DNA of 52,014 nt from Acidimicrobiaceae bacterium (GCA_003170315.1 PNAH01000004.1:87700-139713); one strand, 5' to 3'. Counted from the stretch's first letter, positions 39,138 through 48,230 are shown. Translations and numbers: made by a program. Notes: generated by a model from the letters alone, not told the origin.

Positions 39138-40175
39138 TTATGAGAGCTTCGCGAGCAGCGCCTTCAGCGTCGCATCCACCACGTCCGGGGTGACGCTCGT
39201 CTCGACCGCGGTATCCGGATCCTTCAGTCCGTTGCCGGTGAGCACGCACACGACGGTCGATCCTTTGGGGACCCCGTATTTGATGATGCCGGCGATCGAC
39301 GCCGCCGACGCCGGCTCACAAAAGATCGATTCGTGGCGAGCGACGTAGTGATAGGCCTCGAGGATCTCGTCATCGGTGACCGCTCGGATGTCGCCCAGCG
39401 ACTCGTGGATCACTTCGAGGGCCGGTACCCAGCTCGCGGGATTGCCGATACGAATCGCCGTAGCAATCGTCTCGGGGTTCGTCACGGGATGACCGAGCAC
39501 GATCGGCGCCGCCCCGGCGGCCTGGAAACCCCACATCTTGGGCAAGACCTTGCAGCGTTCGGCGAAGTGATATTGCGTGAAGCCGCGCCAGTAGGCGGTG
39601 ATGTTGCCGGCGTTGCCGACGGGGATGGACAGGACGTCGGGCGCCTTGCCCAAGACGTCGACGATCTCGAATGCGCCGGTCTTTTGTCCCTCGATGCGAT
39701 CGGGGTTGATCGAGTTGACGATGGTGATCGGCATGTGTTGGGTCAACTCGCGCGCCAAATTGAGCGCCTGATCGAAGTTGCCGCGGATCTGCAAGACCCG
39801 GGCCCCGTAGACAATGGCCTGGGCCAGTTTGCCCTGCGCGATCTTGCCCTCCGGCACCAGGACGACGCAGTCCATACCGGCTTTGCCGGCGTAGGCCGCG
39901 GCCGAAGCCGACGTATTGCCCGTCGATCCACAGATGACCGCTTTGGCTCCGCTGGCCTTGGCCTTGGTGATCGCCATGGTCATGCCACGGTCTTTGAATG
40001 AGCCCGTCGGATTCAATCCTTCGCACTTCAGCCACACGTCGGCACCGAGTCGCTCGGAGAGTCGCTCGGCGTAGAGGAGCGGCGTGTGGCCCTCTTGCAG
40101 CGTGACGATCTCGTCGATGCCCTCGAGGTCGAACCACTGCGCGTACTCGAGCAACAGACCTTTCCAGCCGATCAC
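39138..40175 (-). CDS. thrC: Threonine synthase
   Basis: PLP enzyme forming threonine from O-phosphohomoserine. 345 residues from GTG 40175, which overlaps the hom stop (GTGA) and has GGAGG six bases upstream; an earlier ATG would add ten unlikely residues. PLP lysine is K61 in [11 protein letters not shown]; phosphate cradle [14 protein letters not shown]-terminal [13 protein letters not shown]. Homoserine kinase, which makes the substrate, is not encoded next to it. Confidence 0.95.
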   Translation of the reverse strand: MIGWKGLLLEYAQWFDLEGIDEIVTLQEGHTPLLYAERLSERLGADVWLKCEGLNPTGSFKDRGMTMAITKAKASGAKAVICGSTGNTSASAAAYAGKAGMDCVVLVPEGKIAQGKLAQAIVYGARVLQIRGNFDQALNLARELTQHMPITIVNSINPDRIEGQKTGAFEIVDVLGKAPDVLSIPVGNAGNITAYWRGFTQYHFAERCKVLPKMWGFQAAGAAPIVLGHPVTNPETIATAIRIGNPASWVPALEVIHESLGDIRAVTDDEILEAYHYVARHESIFCEPASAASIAGIIKYGVPKGSTVVCVLTGNGLKDPDTAVETSVTPDVVDATLKALLAKLS

Positions 40176-41473
40176 TCGCGACCTCCGTCGATCACGCGCA
40201 TGCACGCACCGATCGAGTCCACCGACTTGTGCTTCGCCAGCTCCTTCACCGTGGCGTTGACGCGATCAGCGAGTGCCATGTGCGTCAGGAACGACAGACG
40301 GGCCTCGTCACCGAATCCCGACTGTTCCATGGACTGGATCGACACGCCGTTCTCACCGAAGATGCCCGCCACGGCGGCGAGCACACCTGGACGGTCCAAC
40401 ACGTCGATGCTGATGTAAAAAACGCTCTCCAGTTCACCGGCCGCCACGCTGTGCAGCGTCCGGTCCACACTGAAGGGAATGTCGTGACGGCCGCTGAAAC
40501 GATTGCGCGCCACGTCGAGCAGGTCACCGAGCACGGCCGTCGCGGTGGCCCCGCCACCGGCGCCTTGACCGAGCCACATCAGCGGACCACTGCGAACGCC
40601 TTCCACGAACACCGCGTTCGTGGCGCCGTGGACCGACGCGAGCGGGTGATCGGCCGGGATCATCGCGGGGTGGACTCGACGAGAGATCCCCGAGTCGCCA
40701 ATGCGCTCGGCGACGCCGAGCAGTTTGATGACGTAACCCGATCGTCGGGCGATCTCGATGTCCACCGAGCGAATCCCGACGATTCCCTGACGCGCGATCG
40801 CGTCGCCCACGAGTTCGGTCCCAAAGGCCAATGACGAAAGGATCTGAACCTTGGCCGCCGCGTCGTAACCCTCGACGTCCGCGCTCGGATCGGCCTCGGC
40901 GTACCCGAGGGCCTGCGCTTCTTTCAGCGCGGCCGCGTAGTCGCTGCCTTCACTGGTCATCTTGGAAAGGATGAAGTTCGTCGTGCCGTTCACGATCCCC
41001 ATCACCCGATTGATTCGTTCTCCGGCGAGCGAGGTGCGCAGAGCCCGCAGGATCGGGATACCGCCACCGACGGCGGCCTCATAGAAGAGGTCGGCGCCGT
41101 TTTGGTGGGCTAGTTGGGCCAGTTCGGTCCCGCACTCGGCCATCAGGGCCTTGTTGGCGGTGACGACCGAGACGCCGTGTCGAAGGGCCGTCTCGATGTA
41201 GACCCGCGCGGGTTTGATGCCGCCGGCGAGTTCCACCAGGATGTCGAGATCGTCGTTGTTGACCAGTCCGGCCACGTCGGTCGTGACCAGGTGCTTGGGA
41301 ATCCCCTTTCGGCGCTTGGCCGCGTCGCGTACGGCGACACCCACGAGTTCGATCGGACCGGTTGCCGCGTCGAGGAGCGCCTCGTGGCGCTCGGGGTCAC
41401 TCAGGAGTCCGACGAGGGCGCCACCGACGTTGCCGGCACCAATGATTCCGACTCGAACGACCGTCTTGTTCAC
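40172..41473 (-). CDS. hom: Homoserine dehydrogenase with C-terminal ACT domain
   Basis: Reduces aspartate semialdehyde to homoserine; 433 residues. NAD(P) site GAGNVG (12-17), catalytic region with [14 protein letters not shown] and [22 protein letters not shown], then an ACT domain about 352-425 ([23 protein letters not shown]) that in this family mediates threonine feedback. Lies between lysA and thrC; 37 bp after lysA. Confidence 0.97.
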   Translation of the reverse strand: MNKTVVRVGIIGAGNVGGALVGLLSDPERHEALLDAATGPIELVGVAVRDAAKRRKGIPKHLVTTDVAGLVNNDDLDILVELAGGIKPARVYIETALRHGVSVVTANKALMAECGTELAQLAHQNGADLFYEAAVGGGIPILRALRTSLAGERINRVMGIVNGTTNFILSKMTSEGSDYAAALKEAQALGYAEADPSADVEGYDAAAKVQILSSLAFGTELVGDAIARQGIVGIRSVDIEIARRSGYVIKLLGVAERIGDSGISRRVHPAMIPADHPLASVHGATNAVFVEGVRSGPLMWLGQGAGGGATATAVLGDLLDVARNRFSGRHDIPFSVDRTLHSVAAGELESVFYISIDVLDRPGVLAAVAGIFGENGVSIQSMEQSGFGDEARLSFLTHMALADRVNATVKELAKHKSVDSIGACMRVIDGGRE

Positions 41474-41510
41474 TATTTAAGGCTAACCGACCTTCTCTTC
41501 GGCACCGACC

Positions 41511-42782
41511 TCAAACCTCGAGTCGCGCCATGTCGTCGAAGGTCTCTCGACGCAGCACTTCGCGAGTGACGCCGTCGCGTACGAAGAGCACCGCCGGACG
41601 CGGCACGCGGTTGTAGTTCGACGCCATCGAGTATCCGTAGGCGCCGGTCACCGGCGTCGCGATGATGCTTCGCACTCCGGTCGACGCGGGCAACCACGCC
41701 TCGTCGATCAAGACGTCGCCGCTCTCGCAGTGCTTGCCGACCAGACGCACGTTCTGGGGACGCGGAGCCAGAGCGTCGCCGACGTCGAAGGCTTCGTAGC
41801 CCGATCCGTAGAGGACGGGACGCGGGTTGTCACTCATCCCCCCGTCGACCGCCATATAGGTGCGCTGCGCCACCGGCTTCACCGCCCCGACTTCGTAGAG
41901 CGTCACGGCGGCCTGGGCGACGATGGCCCGGCCCGGTTCCGCCAAGAGTCGCACGTTCGAGTCGAGTCCGACTTCGAGAGCCGCCACACGGATGGCGTCG
42001 CCCCACTCATGGATCGACGGCGCCGATTCGCCGGCGACGTAAGCCACGCCCAGTCCCCCGCCGACACAGAGTTCGTCGAAGCCGTCTTCGGCGATGAATT
42101 TCGCCAGGATCGTGAGCGATTCGACGAAACCGATGAGTTCGAAGACCTGCGAGCCGATGTGGGCGTGCACGCCGCGCAACGTGAGTCCCGGAATCGCGCG
42201 CAGTTCGTGGATCGCTTGTCGCGCGTCGCCGGTGGCGACCGAGAAGCCGAATTTCGTGTCCTCTTGGCCCGTGCGAACGAACTCGTGCGTGTGCGCCTCG
42301 ACTCCCGGCGTCACGCGAACGAGACAGTCGAGCGGCGACGAGTGGTTGACGAGGGTCGAGAGCAGGGCAATCTCCTCGAAGTTGTCGACGACCAGTCGAT
42401 GCACCCCGACCGCGATGGCCCGCTCGAGTTCGTCGGCCGATTTGTTGTTGCCGTGCATGATGATGCGCCCGGCCGGCACGCCCGAGCGCAGTACGAGGTC
42501 CAGCTCGCCGCCGGTCGCGACGTCGATGCACAGTCCCTCTTCGAAGGCCAAACGTGCCATCGCGCCACAGAGAAAGGACTTGGACGCGAAGGCGACCCCG
42601 TCATCGAACGCGCCGGCCGCCTCTCGACAACGTGCGCGCAGGGTCTCCTCGTCGTACACGAAGAGTGGCGTGCCGTAGCTCCCGGCGAGACCGCGCAACG
42701 AGACGCCTCCGACGATGACATCGTTCGAAGTGATCTCGGCCGTGTCGGGGAGCAACGACGCGACGATCGGCTCTGCACTCAT
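41511..42782 (-). CDS. lysA: Diaminopimelate decarboxylase
   Basis: Last step of lysine synthesis and thus tied to the diaminopimelate of the wall. The 423-residue protein has the PLP lysine K68 (FASKSFLC), HGNNKS, GGGLGVAY, EPGRAIV and the substrate loop KHCESGD. First gene of lysA-hom-thrC. No Shine-Dalgarno; TAAAGT (42794-42789 on the minus strand) ends 6 nt before the ATG, suggesting a leaderless mRNA. Confidence 0.97.
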   Translation of the reverse strand: MSAEPIVASLLPDTAEITSNDVIVGGVSLRGLAGSYGTPLFVYDEETLRARCREAAGAFDDGVAFASKSFLCGAMARLAFEEGLCIDVATGGELDLVLRSGVPAGRIIMHGNNKSADELERAIAVGVHRLVVDNFEEIALLSTLVNHSSPLDCLVRVTPGVEAHTHEFVRTGQEDTKFGFSVATGDARQAIHELRAIPGLTLRGVHAHIGSQVFELIGFVESLTILAKFIAEDGFDELCVGGGLGVAYVAGESAPSIHEWGDAIRVAALEVGLDSNVRLLAEPGRAIVAQAAVTLYEVGAVKPVAQRTYMAVDGGMSDNPRPVLYGSGYEAFDVGDALAPRPQNVRLVGKHCESGDVLIDEAWLPASTGVRSIIATPVTGAYGYSMASNYNRVPRPAVLFVRDGVTREVLRRETFDDMARLEV

Positions 42783-42871
42783 AGATGAACTTTACGAGGT
42801 CACGTGGTCGGATTCGAAAACGGGACGTGAATTATCTCGAAAGGCCGATCCAATCGCTTGAGTTCGAAGCC

Positions 42872-43231
42872 TCAGCCTTTGACGTAGGAAAGTTTCTCGG
42901 AGACCTTGCCGTCGCGAACGCGCATGACGTCGACGCCACGAACGTGCCCGTCGGACCACGAGTAGCGCCATAGTTGAACGACTCGGTCGTCCCCCCAGAA
43001 CGTCTCTTCCGCCTCGAACTGGCTCGTCGGGTCATTGAAGATCGGGGCCCAGGCGCTGCGAATGGCCTCGCGGCCCACGTACCGAGTCCCGTCGGGTGCC
43101 GGATCGGTATTGTCAAAGACGCAGTCGTCAGTGATGAGTGCCATGGCGCCGTCCAAGTCATGATTGGCCCACGTCTGGCCAAACGCCGCTACCACCTCGA
43201 GGGGAGTGGCCTCTCGGCCGGAGTTCGTCAC
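42872..43231 (-). CDS. SnoaL-like (NTF2-fold) protein
   Basis: 119 residues from GTG 43231, which overlaps the cupin stop (GTGA). The NTF2/SnoaL pattern is clear: VVAAFGQTWANHDLDGAMALITDDCVFDN, then GREAIRSAWAPIF, then RVRDGKVSEKLSYVKG. Such proteins are small-molecule isomerases, hydrolases or binding proteins; the substrate cannot be told. Translationally coupled to the cupin gene and probably under the adjacent TetR regulator. Confidence 0.82.
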   Translation of the reverse strand: MTNSGREATPLEVVAAFGQTWANHDLDGAMALITDDCVFDNTDPAPDGTRYVGREAIRSAWAPIFNDPTSQFEAEETFWGDDRVVQLWRYSWSDGHVRGVDVMRVRDGKVSEKLSYVKG

Positions 43232-43581
43232 TTCGCGTACGAACCCGCGCCGTACCAATCCACCGTGACCACGGGTTCGTCGCCCACCACCCACGCGTCG
43301 TGACCGCTCGGCAGCGACGTGACGTCCCCGGGTACCGCGGTGAACTCTTCACCGTCATCCATGAGGATGGCGAGCCGTCCGCTGACGTGATACTGGAAGT
43401 GCGGCGCCTCGCAACTTTCGGTCTTGGCGATGGGCTTCACGTCGTTGGACCATCGCCAGCCCGGTTGCAGTACCAATCGTCCAACTTCGCCGCCGCCAAT
43501 ATTTAAAATCTCGGCTCGTCCGTTGGAAAATTCTCGTATTTCGTCAGCCCCGTCGAAACTCCGGTGCTCGGTTTTCTTCAT
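43228..43581 (-). CDS. Single-domain cupin protein
   Basis: 117 residues from ATG 43581, set by GGGAGG about 8 bases upstream; an earlier frame start adds 12 residues rich in Arg/Gly. Cupin core: EAPHFQYHVSGRLAILMDDGEEFTAVPGDVTSLPSGHDAWVVGDEPV. Only one His is well placed in motif 1 and one in motif 2, so metal binding is uncertain. First gene of a two-gene unit with the SnoaL protein, divergent from tetR. Confidence 0.83.
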   Translation of the reverse strand: MKKTEHRSFDGADEIREFSNGRAEILNIGGGEVGRLVLQPGWRWSNDVKPIAKTESCEAPHFQYHVSGRLAILMDDGEEFTAVPGDVTSLPSGHDAWVVGDEPVVTVDWYGAGSYAK

Positions 43582-43629
43582 TAGATTTCCTCCCATGCGG
43601 CCCGAGCGGGCTCGCAAAAGAGTAACTTA

Positions 43630-43645
43630 CTTACTACTAGGTAAG
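43630..43645. promoter_or_regulatory. Palindromic operator candidate for the TetR regulator
   Basis: CTTAC-TACTAG-GTAAG is a 5-6-5 inverted repeat midway in the 91-bp divergent gap between the cupin and tetR starts. A further CTTAC overlaps its left edge (43626-43630). Position and form fit an autoregulatory TetR-family operator controlling both sides. Confidence 0.6.
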
Positions 43646-43672
43646 ATGTCAAGCAGTACGCAAGGAGAGCGC

Positions 43673-44302
43673 GTGGACCCAGGCGACACAAAGCAGAGCG
43701 ACACGGCGACGCGGATTCTTGACGTCGCCGAGAGGCTGGTCGAGGTGCGCGGATTCAACGGATTTAGCTACACCGACGTGTCCAGCGAGTTGAACATCAC
43801 CAACGCGGCCCTCCATTACCATTTCGCCAACAAATCCGACCTCGGGGTGGCCCTGATTGATCGTTACACGTCGCGCTTCGACGACGCTCTCAGCGCGGTA
43901 GACACTCGAACAACGGAGGCGCCGGAGCGATTGAAGGCCTACGCCGATCTGTATCTCGACGTCTTGAGTGGAAAGCGAATGTGCCTTTGCGGAATGATGG
44001 CCGCCGAACTCGAGACGCTGCCCGAGCCGATGCAAGCCGCCGTCCTGGAATTCTTCACCCGCAACCAGGCGTGGCTTTCGCGCGTACTCAAAGAGGGCAA
44101 AGCCAAGGGCACGATCCGTTTCCCCGATTCCCCGAACAAGACCGCGCGCACGATCATTGGCACTTTGGAAGGAGCGATGCTGCTCGCAAGACTCTTCGGC
44201 GACGTCGCCGGCTTTCGTTCCGCGACGACGCACCTATTGGCCGGACTGCGCCCGGAACCCTCGCAATTCATTTCGGGAAAGTTGCGAGTGTCCCAGGGTT
44301 AA
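43673..44302 (+). CDS. TetR-family transcriptional regulator
   Basis: 209 residues from GTG 43673, set by AAGGAG five bases upstream; longer frames reach back across the operator and are rejected. HTH about residues 9-60 (ILDVAERLVEVRGFNGFSYTDVSSELNITNAALHYHFANKSDL). The C-terminal ligand domain has RMCLCGMMAAELETLP, a cysteine-containing helix seen in a large TetR subgroup. Likely represses itself and the cupin-SnoaL pair; the inducer is unknown. Confidence 0.9.
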   Translation: MDPGDTKQSDTATRILDVAERLVEVRGFNGFSYTDVSSELNITNAALHYHFANKSDLGVALIDRYTSRFDDALSAVDTRTTEAPERLKAYADLYLDVLSGKRMCLCGMMAAELETLPEPMQAAVLEFFTRNQAWLSRVLKEGKAKGTIRFPDSPNKTARTIIGTLEGAMLLARLFGDVAGFRSATTHLLAGLRPEPSQFISGKLRVSQG

Positions 44303-44389
44303 TACGAAACAGAGCTGCTGCCGGGCACGGTTCATTTCAGTGTTTTCGACGCTCGATAAACTGACCCAAAACGGACGAAAACCCTTTAT

Positions 44390-44461
44390 GCCCTCGTAGC
44401 TCAGTGGATAGAGCATTGGCCTCCGAAGCCATGTGCGCAGGTTCGACTCCTGTCGGGGGCA
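44390..44461 (+). tRNA. tRNA-Arg (anticodon CCG)
   Basis: Cloverleaf on the plus strand: acceptor GCCCTCG with CGGGGGC, D arm GCTCAGTGGATAGAGC, anticodon loop CTCCGAA giving CCG for CGG codons, T arm CAGGTTCGACTCCTG. Discriminator is A and CCA is not encoded. Confidence 0.96.
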
Positions 44462-44561
44462 CTTGGAAGGTCTGAGCCCCCTCGACGCGTAGGTCATGCG
44501 TCGCTGCTTCCTCGCGCGTCCCACGACACTGAGAAGATTGCAACGCCAGTGTCGAGTGGTC

Positions 44562-45602
44562 TTATCGGTCGATGTACGCGGGCTCTTCGGGGCGGAGGCT
44601 CACGTTGTAGACCGTCGCCAATTGTCGAGCGACGAATGTGCCAATGACAAGTTCACCGGTCGAGGTGAAGTGAATGCCGTCGGACTTTCGCAGTGCACTT
44701 TGCACATTGTTCACGACGGCACCACCCCGGTAGTTGCCGCCTTTCGTCGCCAAGAGATGCCACATGGGCTGGAACGTGACGCCGGGCGTCGACGTGGCCA
44801 CCTGACTGTAAATGGCGTTCAGCGCCTGAAGACCTTCGCTGTAACTCTTCGGCGCAGCGATTGGAAGACCGACCCAGAATGCGTACGCGCCTGCCTTGGT
44901 AACCATTCGATCGATCCGACGAACGCGCGCAATGTAGGCGCTACGCCACTTCGGCGAACCGAACGGTTGCGACACCCCATGGACGGCAAGTGCCTGCTCA
45001 TCGTTCGCGCCAAACATGATCACAACGAGATTGGGATGGTAGTCGTGCAAGTCAGACTTCAGATGGGCCGGCCAGTTGTAAAACCACGACGCGGAAAGAC
45101 CGGTCGACGTTTTGTTGCGTTGGATCAGTTTTAATCCCGGCGTCAACTGCAGTTCATGTCGAATGCCGTATTCGAGGTCGTCACCCAGCGAGTCGCCAAT
45201 TTCGAGAAGTCGACAGTGGCCCAGTGCAATCGGCGCGCGATGAGGTGTTGTCGTTGACGTCGGTGTGCTCGTCCGCACCAGCGCTGACACCGGAGTGAAG
45301 CCGCATCCGCGCGCGGGAAGACGAAACGCAGCTTTGTCCGCAACGGGAGTATCCAACGGGACCTTTGGTTTCGAAGTTTTACTTCGTGCCGAGCGCGCCA
45401 ATGAGCTGGGTGCCGTCGTTATGAACTGCGACGTTACTGTCAACGCAACTCGATTGACGTGCGAGTTGAGCGACGATGCCGATCCGGCGTTCATTGTGCC
45501 GAACTGACCCCCAGCTAGTACCAGCGCAGCCAGAGACGCCGTCGTCAGGCAGCGCATCCACAAGCGTCGGGACTTTGGATAAGCAGTCAAGAGGATCTTC
45601 AT
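44562..45602 (-). CDS. Exported SGNH hydrolase, DUF459-like
   Basis: 346 residues from ATG 45602. A signal/anchor helix lies about 15-32 (RCLTTASLAALVLAGG), then a low-complexity Ser/Thr/Lys linker to about 125, then an SGNH domain: block I LEIGDSLGDDLEYGI with the Ser, block III VIMFGANDEQ, block V DGIHFTSTGE with Asp and His. DUF459 proteins are periplasmic, probably esterases acting on envelope glycans, by family knowledge. An upstream ATG (45659) would add 19 residues; neither start has a clear ribosome-binding site. It lies 100 bp beyond tRNA-Arg, convergent. Confidence 0.85.
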   Translation of the reverse strand: MKILLTAYPKSRRLWMRCLTTASLAALVLAGGQFGTMNAGSASSLNSHVNRVALTVTSQFITTAPSSLARSARSKTSKPKVPLDTPVADKAAFRLPARGCGFTPVSALVRTSTPTSTTTPHRAPIALGHCRLLEIGDSLGDDLEYGIRHELQLTPGLKLIQRNKTSTGLSASWFYNWPAHLKSDLHDYHPNLVVIMFGANDEQALAVHGVSQPFGSPKWRSAYIARVRRIDRMVTKAGAYAFWVGLPIAAPKSYSEGLQALNAIYSQVATSTPGVTFQPMWHLLATKGGNYRGGAVVNNVQSALRKSDGIHFTSTGELVIGTFVARQLATVYNVSLRPEEPAYIDR

Positions 45603-45821
45603 TGCGGATTCGACGCTAACAGGAGCGCGAAGTCCCATCACATCGAATCGTTCGCGCACGTGAGACGGGTCGTGGCCAGGTAGAGGTTCCCCGGAATTCG
45701 AATCACTTGCTTAGTAATTGCACCACGGGTGTAAACACGGGGCCAATCGTGGAGGGCTGGTTTCTCGGCACGTACCTTCTGCGCGCACCCGACGAGGCCT
45801 ACTCAGTTTTGGTGCTGCTCC

Positions 45822-45848
45822 ATCGGGATGGTCGAGCTCTATCCCGAT
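45822..45848. terminator. Hairpin in the gap behind the exported FN3 protein gene
   Basis: ATCGGGAT/ATCCCGAT (45822-45829 with 45841-45848) forms an 8-bp stem with an 11-nt loop, 83 bp after the stop of the minus-strand FN3 gene. Outer GGTG/CACC may extend it. There is no T-run. The rest of the 328-bp gap (45603-45930) holds only a weak 67-codon open frame that I do not support. Confidence 0.35.
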
Positions 45849-45930
45849 TGGGACCACCTTCGCACACCCTGGCACTCGTCGAAACAGCGATAAAGAAAAG
45901 GAATCGCTAGCTCGTAGACGTGGCCGTCGT

Positions 45931-46950
45931 CTAGAAGATCTGCAACGCCGGCGACTGACTGTAACTGGACGCCGTATCGCCACTGACGTCTTGAATCGCG
46001 GCGAGCGGTGTGAAGGTGAAGGTGCTCGCCGCGCCCGCCACGAGTTTGGCCGGATTGGAGGGACTTCCGGTCACCGTGAACGTCACGGTCGTATTCGCAT
46101 TGCTGAGACTGAGTGTCCCAACTGCGACACTCTGGCCCGAGCTTACGTAGGGCGAAGCCACCACGAAGCCGGCCGCCGAGGTCAGCCCAAGTATCTTGAT
46201 GGCGGAACTTGCAAACACCAACGTCATCGTCGAGGCTCCCGCGACGGTATTGATCGTGCTCGGATCCACCGCGTAATTGAACGTCACGGCGAAGGTGTCG
46301 CCCACGCCCATGAGGCCCACGGTGTTGCCGGGGGCATTGGTGCTGTTGATGCTCGTGATCACGAACGGGGCGGTCGTCGTTCCCGAAAAAGTCGAACTCG
46401 CGACGCTCGTCCAGTGCGTTCCCACCAGCGCCGTCACGCTATAGGTGTAGAGCGTGCTCGCGGCCAGACCACTATCGATGCACGAAGCGGCGGTGGAGAT
46501 GTCCGTGAGCGCCGCGCGGCATCCGCTTCCGGCAGGCACGGCCGCGCCATTGCGGGTCACTTTATAACCGGTGGGCGCGGCGCCCACGCTCGGCATCACC
46601 CAACTGACCAAGAGACTTGAAGCGTTCGGGTTGGTCGCCGTACCGCCGGTGGGGGCGTTGACGGAGGTGGATTGGCTCATCGCCGCGTGAGCCCCGTTCG
46701 TGAGGGCCACCGCCCAGGTCGATGCTCCGGCAATGCCGGCGCATCCGAGGATTGAAACCACCGTCATCAGGGCCAGGTGGCGCCCTAAACGCTGAGGCGT
46801 GAACGTCGCTTTTGACTTCGACGAGCGGCTCGGTGCGCCCATCGCTCGTCCGTGCCCGGGGTTGGAAATCAGCGAAACGATAGACGAGGGTGCTCGAAGC
46901 CGCAGAGGTCGCACTGCGGTGACTGGCCCAGCAACTTTCTCTCGTGTCAT
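45931..46950 (-). CDS. Exported/anchored protein with a fibronectin type III-like domain
   Basis: 339 residues, or 303 if it starts at Met37 (46842). A membrane helix lies about 58-82 (LALMTVVSILGCAGIAGASTWAVAL), preceded by a basic region. Next comes an FN3-like domain about 95-192 (SLLVSWVMPSVGAAPTGYKVTRNG through STLYTYSVTALVG), then a Thr/Ser-rich beta region to the end. There is no LPXTG and no second membrane helix. Its N-terminal plan resembles the neighbour at 47106-47798: helix, W-x-V-x-L, then a small polar linker. Probably a cell-surface protein; function unknown. Confidence 0.72.
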   Translation of the reverse strand: MTREKVAGPVTAVRPLRLRAPSSIVSLISNPGHGRAMGAPSRSSKSKATFTPQRLGRHLALMTVVSILGCAGIAGASTWAVALTNGAHAAMSQSTSVNAPTGGTATNPNASSLLVSWVMPSVGAAPTGYKVTRNGAAVPAGSGCRAALTDISTAASCIDSGLAASTLYTYSVTALVGTHWTSVASSTFSGTTTAPFVITSINSTNAPGNTVGLMGVGDTFAVTFNYAVDPSTINTVAGASTMTLVFASSAIKILGLTSAAGFVVASPYVSSGQSVAVGTLSLSNANTTVTFTVTGSPSNPAKLVAGAASTFTFTPLAAIQDVSGDTASSYSQSPALQIF

Positions 46951-47011
46951 CGTTCGCTCGTTTCAACAGGGCCGCAGCGGGGCTTGGCCTCGGGAGTCTG
47001 CGGTCTCCCTC

Positions 47012-47051
47012 GTGGCCGTCGCGCCCTCTCATTGGAGGGAGCGACGGCCAC
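47012..47051. terminator. Strong compound hairpin between the two exported-protein genes
   Basis: An 11-bp perfect stem (GTGGCCGTCGC at 47012-47022 with GCGACGGCCAC at 47041-47051) continues inward as CCCTC/GAGGG (47024-47028 with 47035-47039) around a 6-nt loop. Sixteen stem pairs in 40 nt is far beyond chance. No T-run follows on either strand, so termination, transcript processing or attenuation are all possible. Confidence 0.6.
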
Positions 47052-47061
47052 CCAGTAACGA

Positions 47062-47097
47062 CCTCAGCTTGACTCGGGGGAATGAGACAAGCTGAGG
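47062..47097. terminator. Second hairpin directly behind the upstream exported-protein gene
   Basis: CCTCAGCTTG (47062-47071) pairs perfectly with CAAGCTGAGG (47088-47097) around a 16-nt loop, only 9 bp after the minus-strand stop at 47106. Its place suggests a terminator or 3'-end protector for that gene. It is followed by TCGTTACT, not a real T-run. Confidence 0.55.
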
Positions 47098-47105
47098 GTT
47101 CAGGA

Positions 47106-47798
47106 TTAACTCGTCCAAGCGTCAGTCGTCGGGCTGGCCGTTGCGACGGCAGCACCACCGGTCGCGACGACTCCCGTTAACGACGGCATGGAGAAGAACG
47201 TCGATACGCAAGCGGCCGGAGCCGCCAAGGCCATCGACGCGTCATTGGTGAACGTCACGGTGAGCGAACCACTGGCCGCCACGGTGAGCGCGGAGGTCAA
47301 CGCGTGAACGGTGCCCGACACTCCCGTCGAATAGTTCCAAGTCACGTCACTATTCGCCGCGGTGCAGCCGTTGGCGGTGCCCAATCCCGACGAGGTGTAG
47401 CCAACGGCGTAGGGGCTGGTGTTCGCGGGCAGGTCAACGCTCGTGATGGTCACCGGATACGGGTTGGGGTTGGCGATCGTGGCCACCACGTCACCGTTGC
47501 CACCTGGAAACAACAGGTTGGTCGCCGAGGGCGCCGCCACCGCAGTGATGGTCAAGTTGGCGATGTTCGCCGATTGGCTCTCACCGGATGATCCGGCGCT
47601 CAATCCGACGACCCAGTTGGTACCGGCGTACGCACCACCGCCCACCAAGGCCATACCGATGATTGCGGCAACAATCCGGCGGAACCATGATTTTGGCTCT
47701 CGATCGGCACCACCACGCTTTATGCGCCGAGTGGTCCGCATCGGGTTGGTCCCCATGCTCGCAATCGTCGCAGTTCGGTTTTTACGACTTCGCAACAT
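47106..47798 (-). CDS. Exported/anchored beta-rich protein, unknown
   Basis: 230 residues. A basic N-terminus, one membrane helix about 42-60 (IVAAIIGMALVGGGAYAGTNWVVGL), a polar SxGESQ linker, then a beta-sandwich-like region (VVATIANPNPYPVTITSVDLPA; SGSLTVTFTNDASMA) with two or three cysteines that could pair outside the cell. I do not recognise a named family. The strand pattern recalls surface-structural proteins that form Ig-like domains. The ATG is set by AAAGAGG five bases upstream. First gene of a minus-strand pair with the FN3 protein. Confidence 0.72.
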   Translation of the reverse strand: MLRSRKNRTATIASMGTNPMRTTRRIKRGGADREPKSWFRRIVAAIIGMALVGGGAYAGTNWVVGLSAGSSGESQSANIANLTITAVAAPSATNLLFPGGNGDVVATIANPNPYPVTITSVDLPANTSPYAVGYTSSGLGTANGCTAANSDVTWNYSTGVSGTVHALTSALTVAASGSLTVTFTNDASMALAAPAACVSTFFSMPSLTGVVATGGAAVATASPTTDAWTS

Positions 47799-48092
47799 TT
47801 TGTCCTCTTTCTGGTTGGTCTGAACTGCCCTTTACGAAAGGTCAGTCATCCATGTAGCTCGCCATCAGGACGAACCGGAGAGACGAAAGCCCTTGCAGGA
47901 GATATATTTGTTGGCCATAATCAAGCGGCCCCCTAGGAATTCACAACTTCTGTCCAACTCTCGATGTCCTGTGTACTTAGAAACACTGTTTTGGCGGACC
48001 GAACTGCGTCACTGCTAGCGCCGAACCTTGAAAGTGCCGGCTCCAATCATGGAGTCGCCATCGAACAATCGGCACTATCTCACCCACGATGA
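47799..48092. other. Upstream region of the exported-protein pair
   Basis: No gene supported. It should hold the promoter for the minus-strand gene at 47798. Small hairpins occur, for instance CTTTCGTAAAG just upstream of the ribosome-binding site on the minus strand. I compared it by eye with c-di-GMP riboswitch cores and found no match. Confidence 0.35.
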
Positions 48093-48230
48093 CGGCCGAC
48101 GGATCACGGCGCGACTCCGGCGCCACCCGTGACGACGTGCCCCGAGTGCCTCTCGGCTGACCTCTTAGCGGCCGCCACCAAGTGTTGGCACTGCGCGAGC
48201 GTCGTGGCCCAAAGAGCAAGTCCCTCTCGA
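48093..48230 (+). pseudogene. Remnant of a CxxC zinc-ribbon tail
   Basis: In one frame, directly after a TGA at 48090, the sequence codes TCPECLSADLLAAATKCWHC, flanked by a Pro/Ala-rich lead and a VV tail. This closely resembles the C-terminal zinc ribbons (CPxCLSEIPxAATRCxxC) seen on actinobacterial MscL-like and other membrane proteins. No membrane-protein part is found upstream, and downstream the frame runs antisense into the hydrolase gene. It is best read as a fragment. A tiny free-standing ribbon from the GTG at 48129 is the less likely alternative. Confidence 0.4.

Noticed and set aside
44234-44524. Open frame containing QESNLRTWLRRPMLYPLSYEG
   Set aside because: Antisense translation of tRNA-Arg, another well-known artefact.
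45707-45910. A 67-codon plus-strand open frame
   Set aside because: No ribosome-binding site, no domain, and it contains the hairpin at 45822-45848.
46951-48092. c-di-GMP riboswitch upstream of the exported-protein genes
   Set aside because: Considered because of the c-di-GMP enzyme in the window and the surface proteins; the conserved GEMM core elements were not found by eye on the minus strand.
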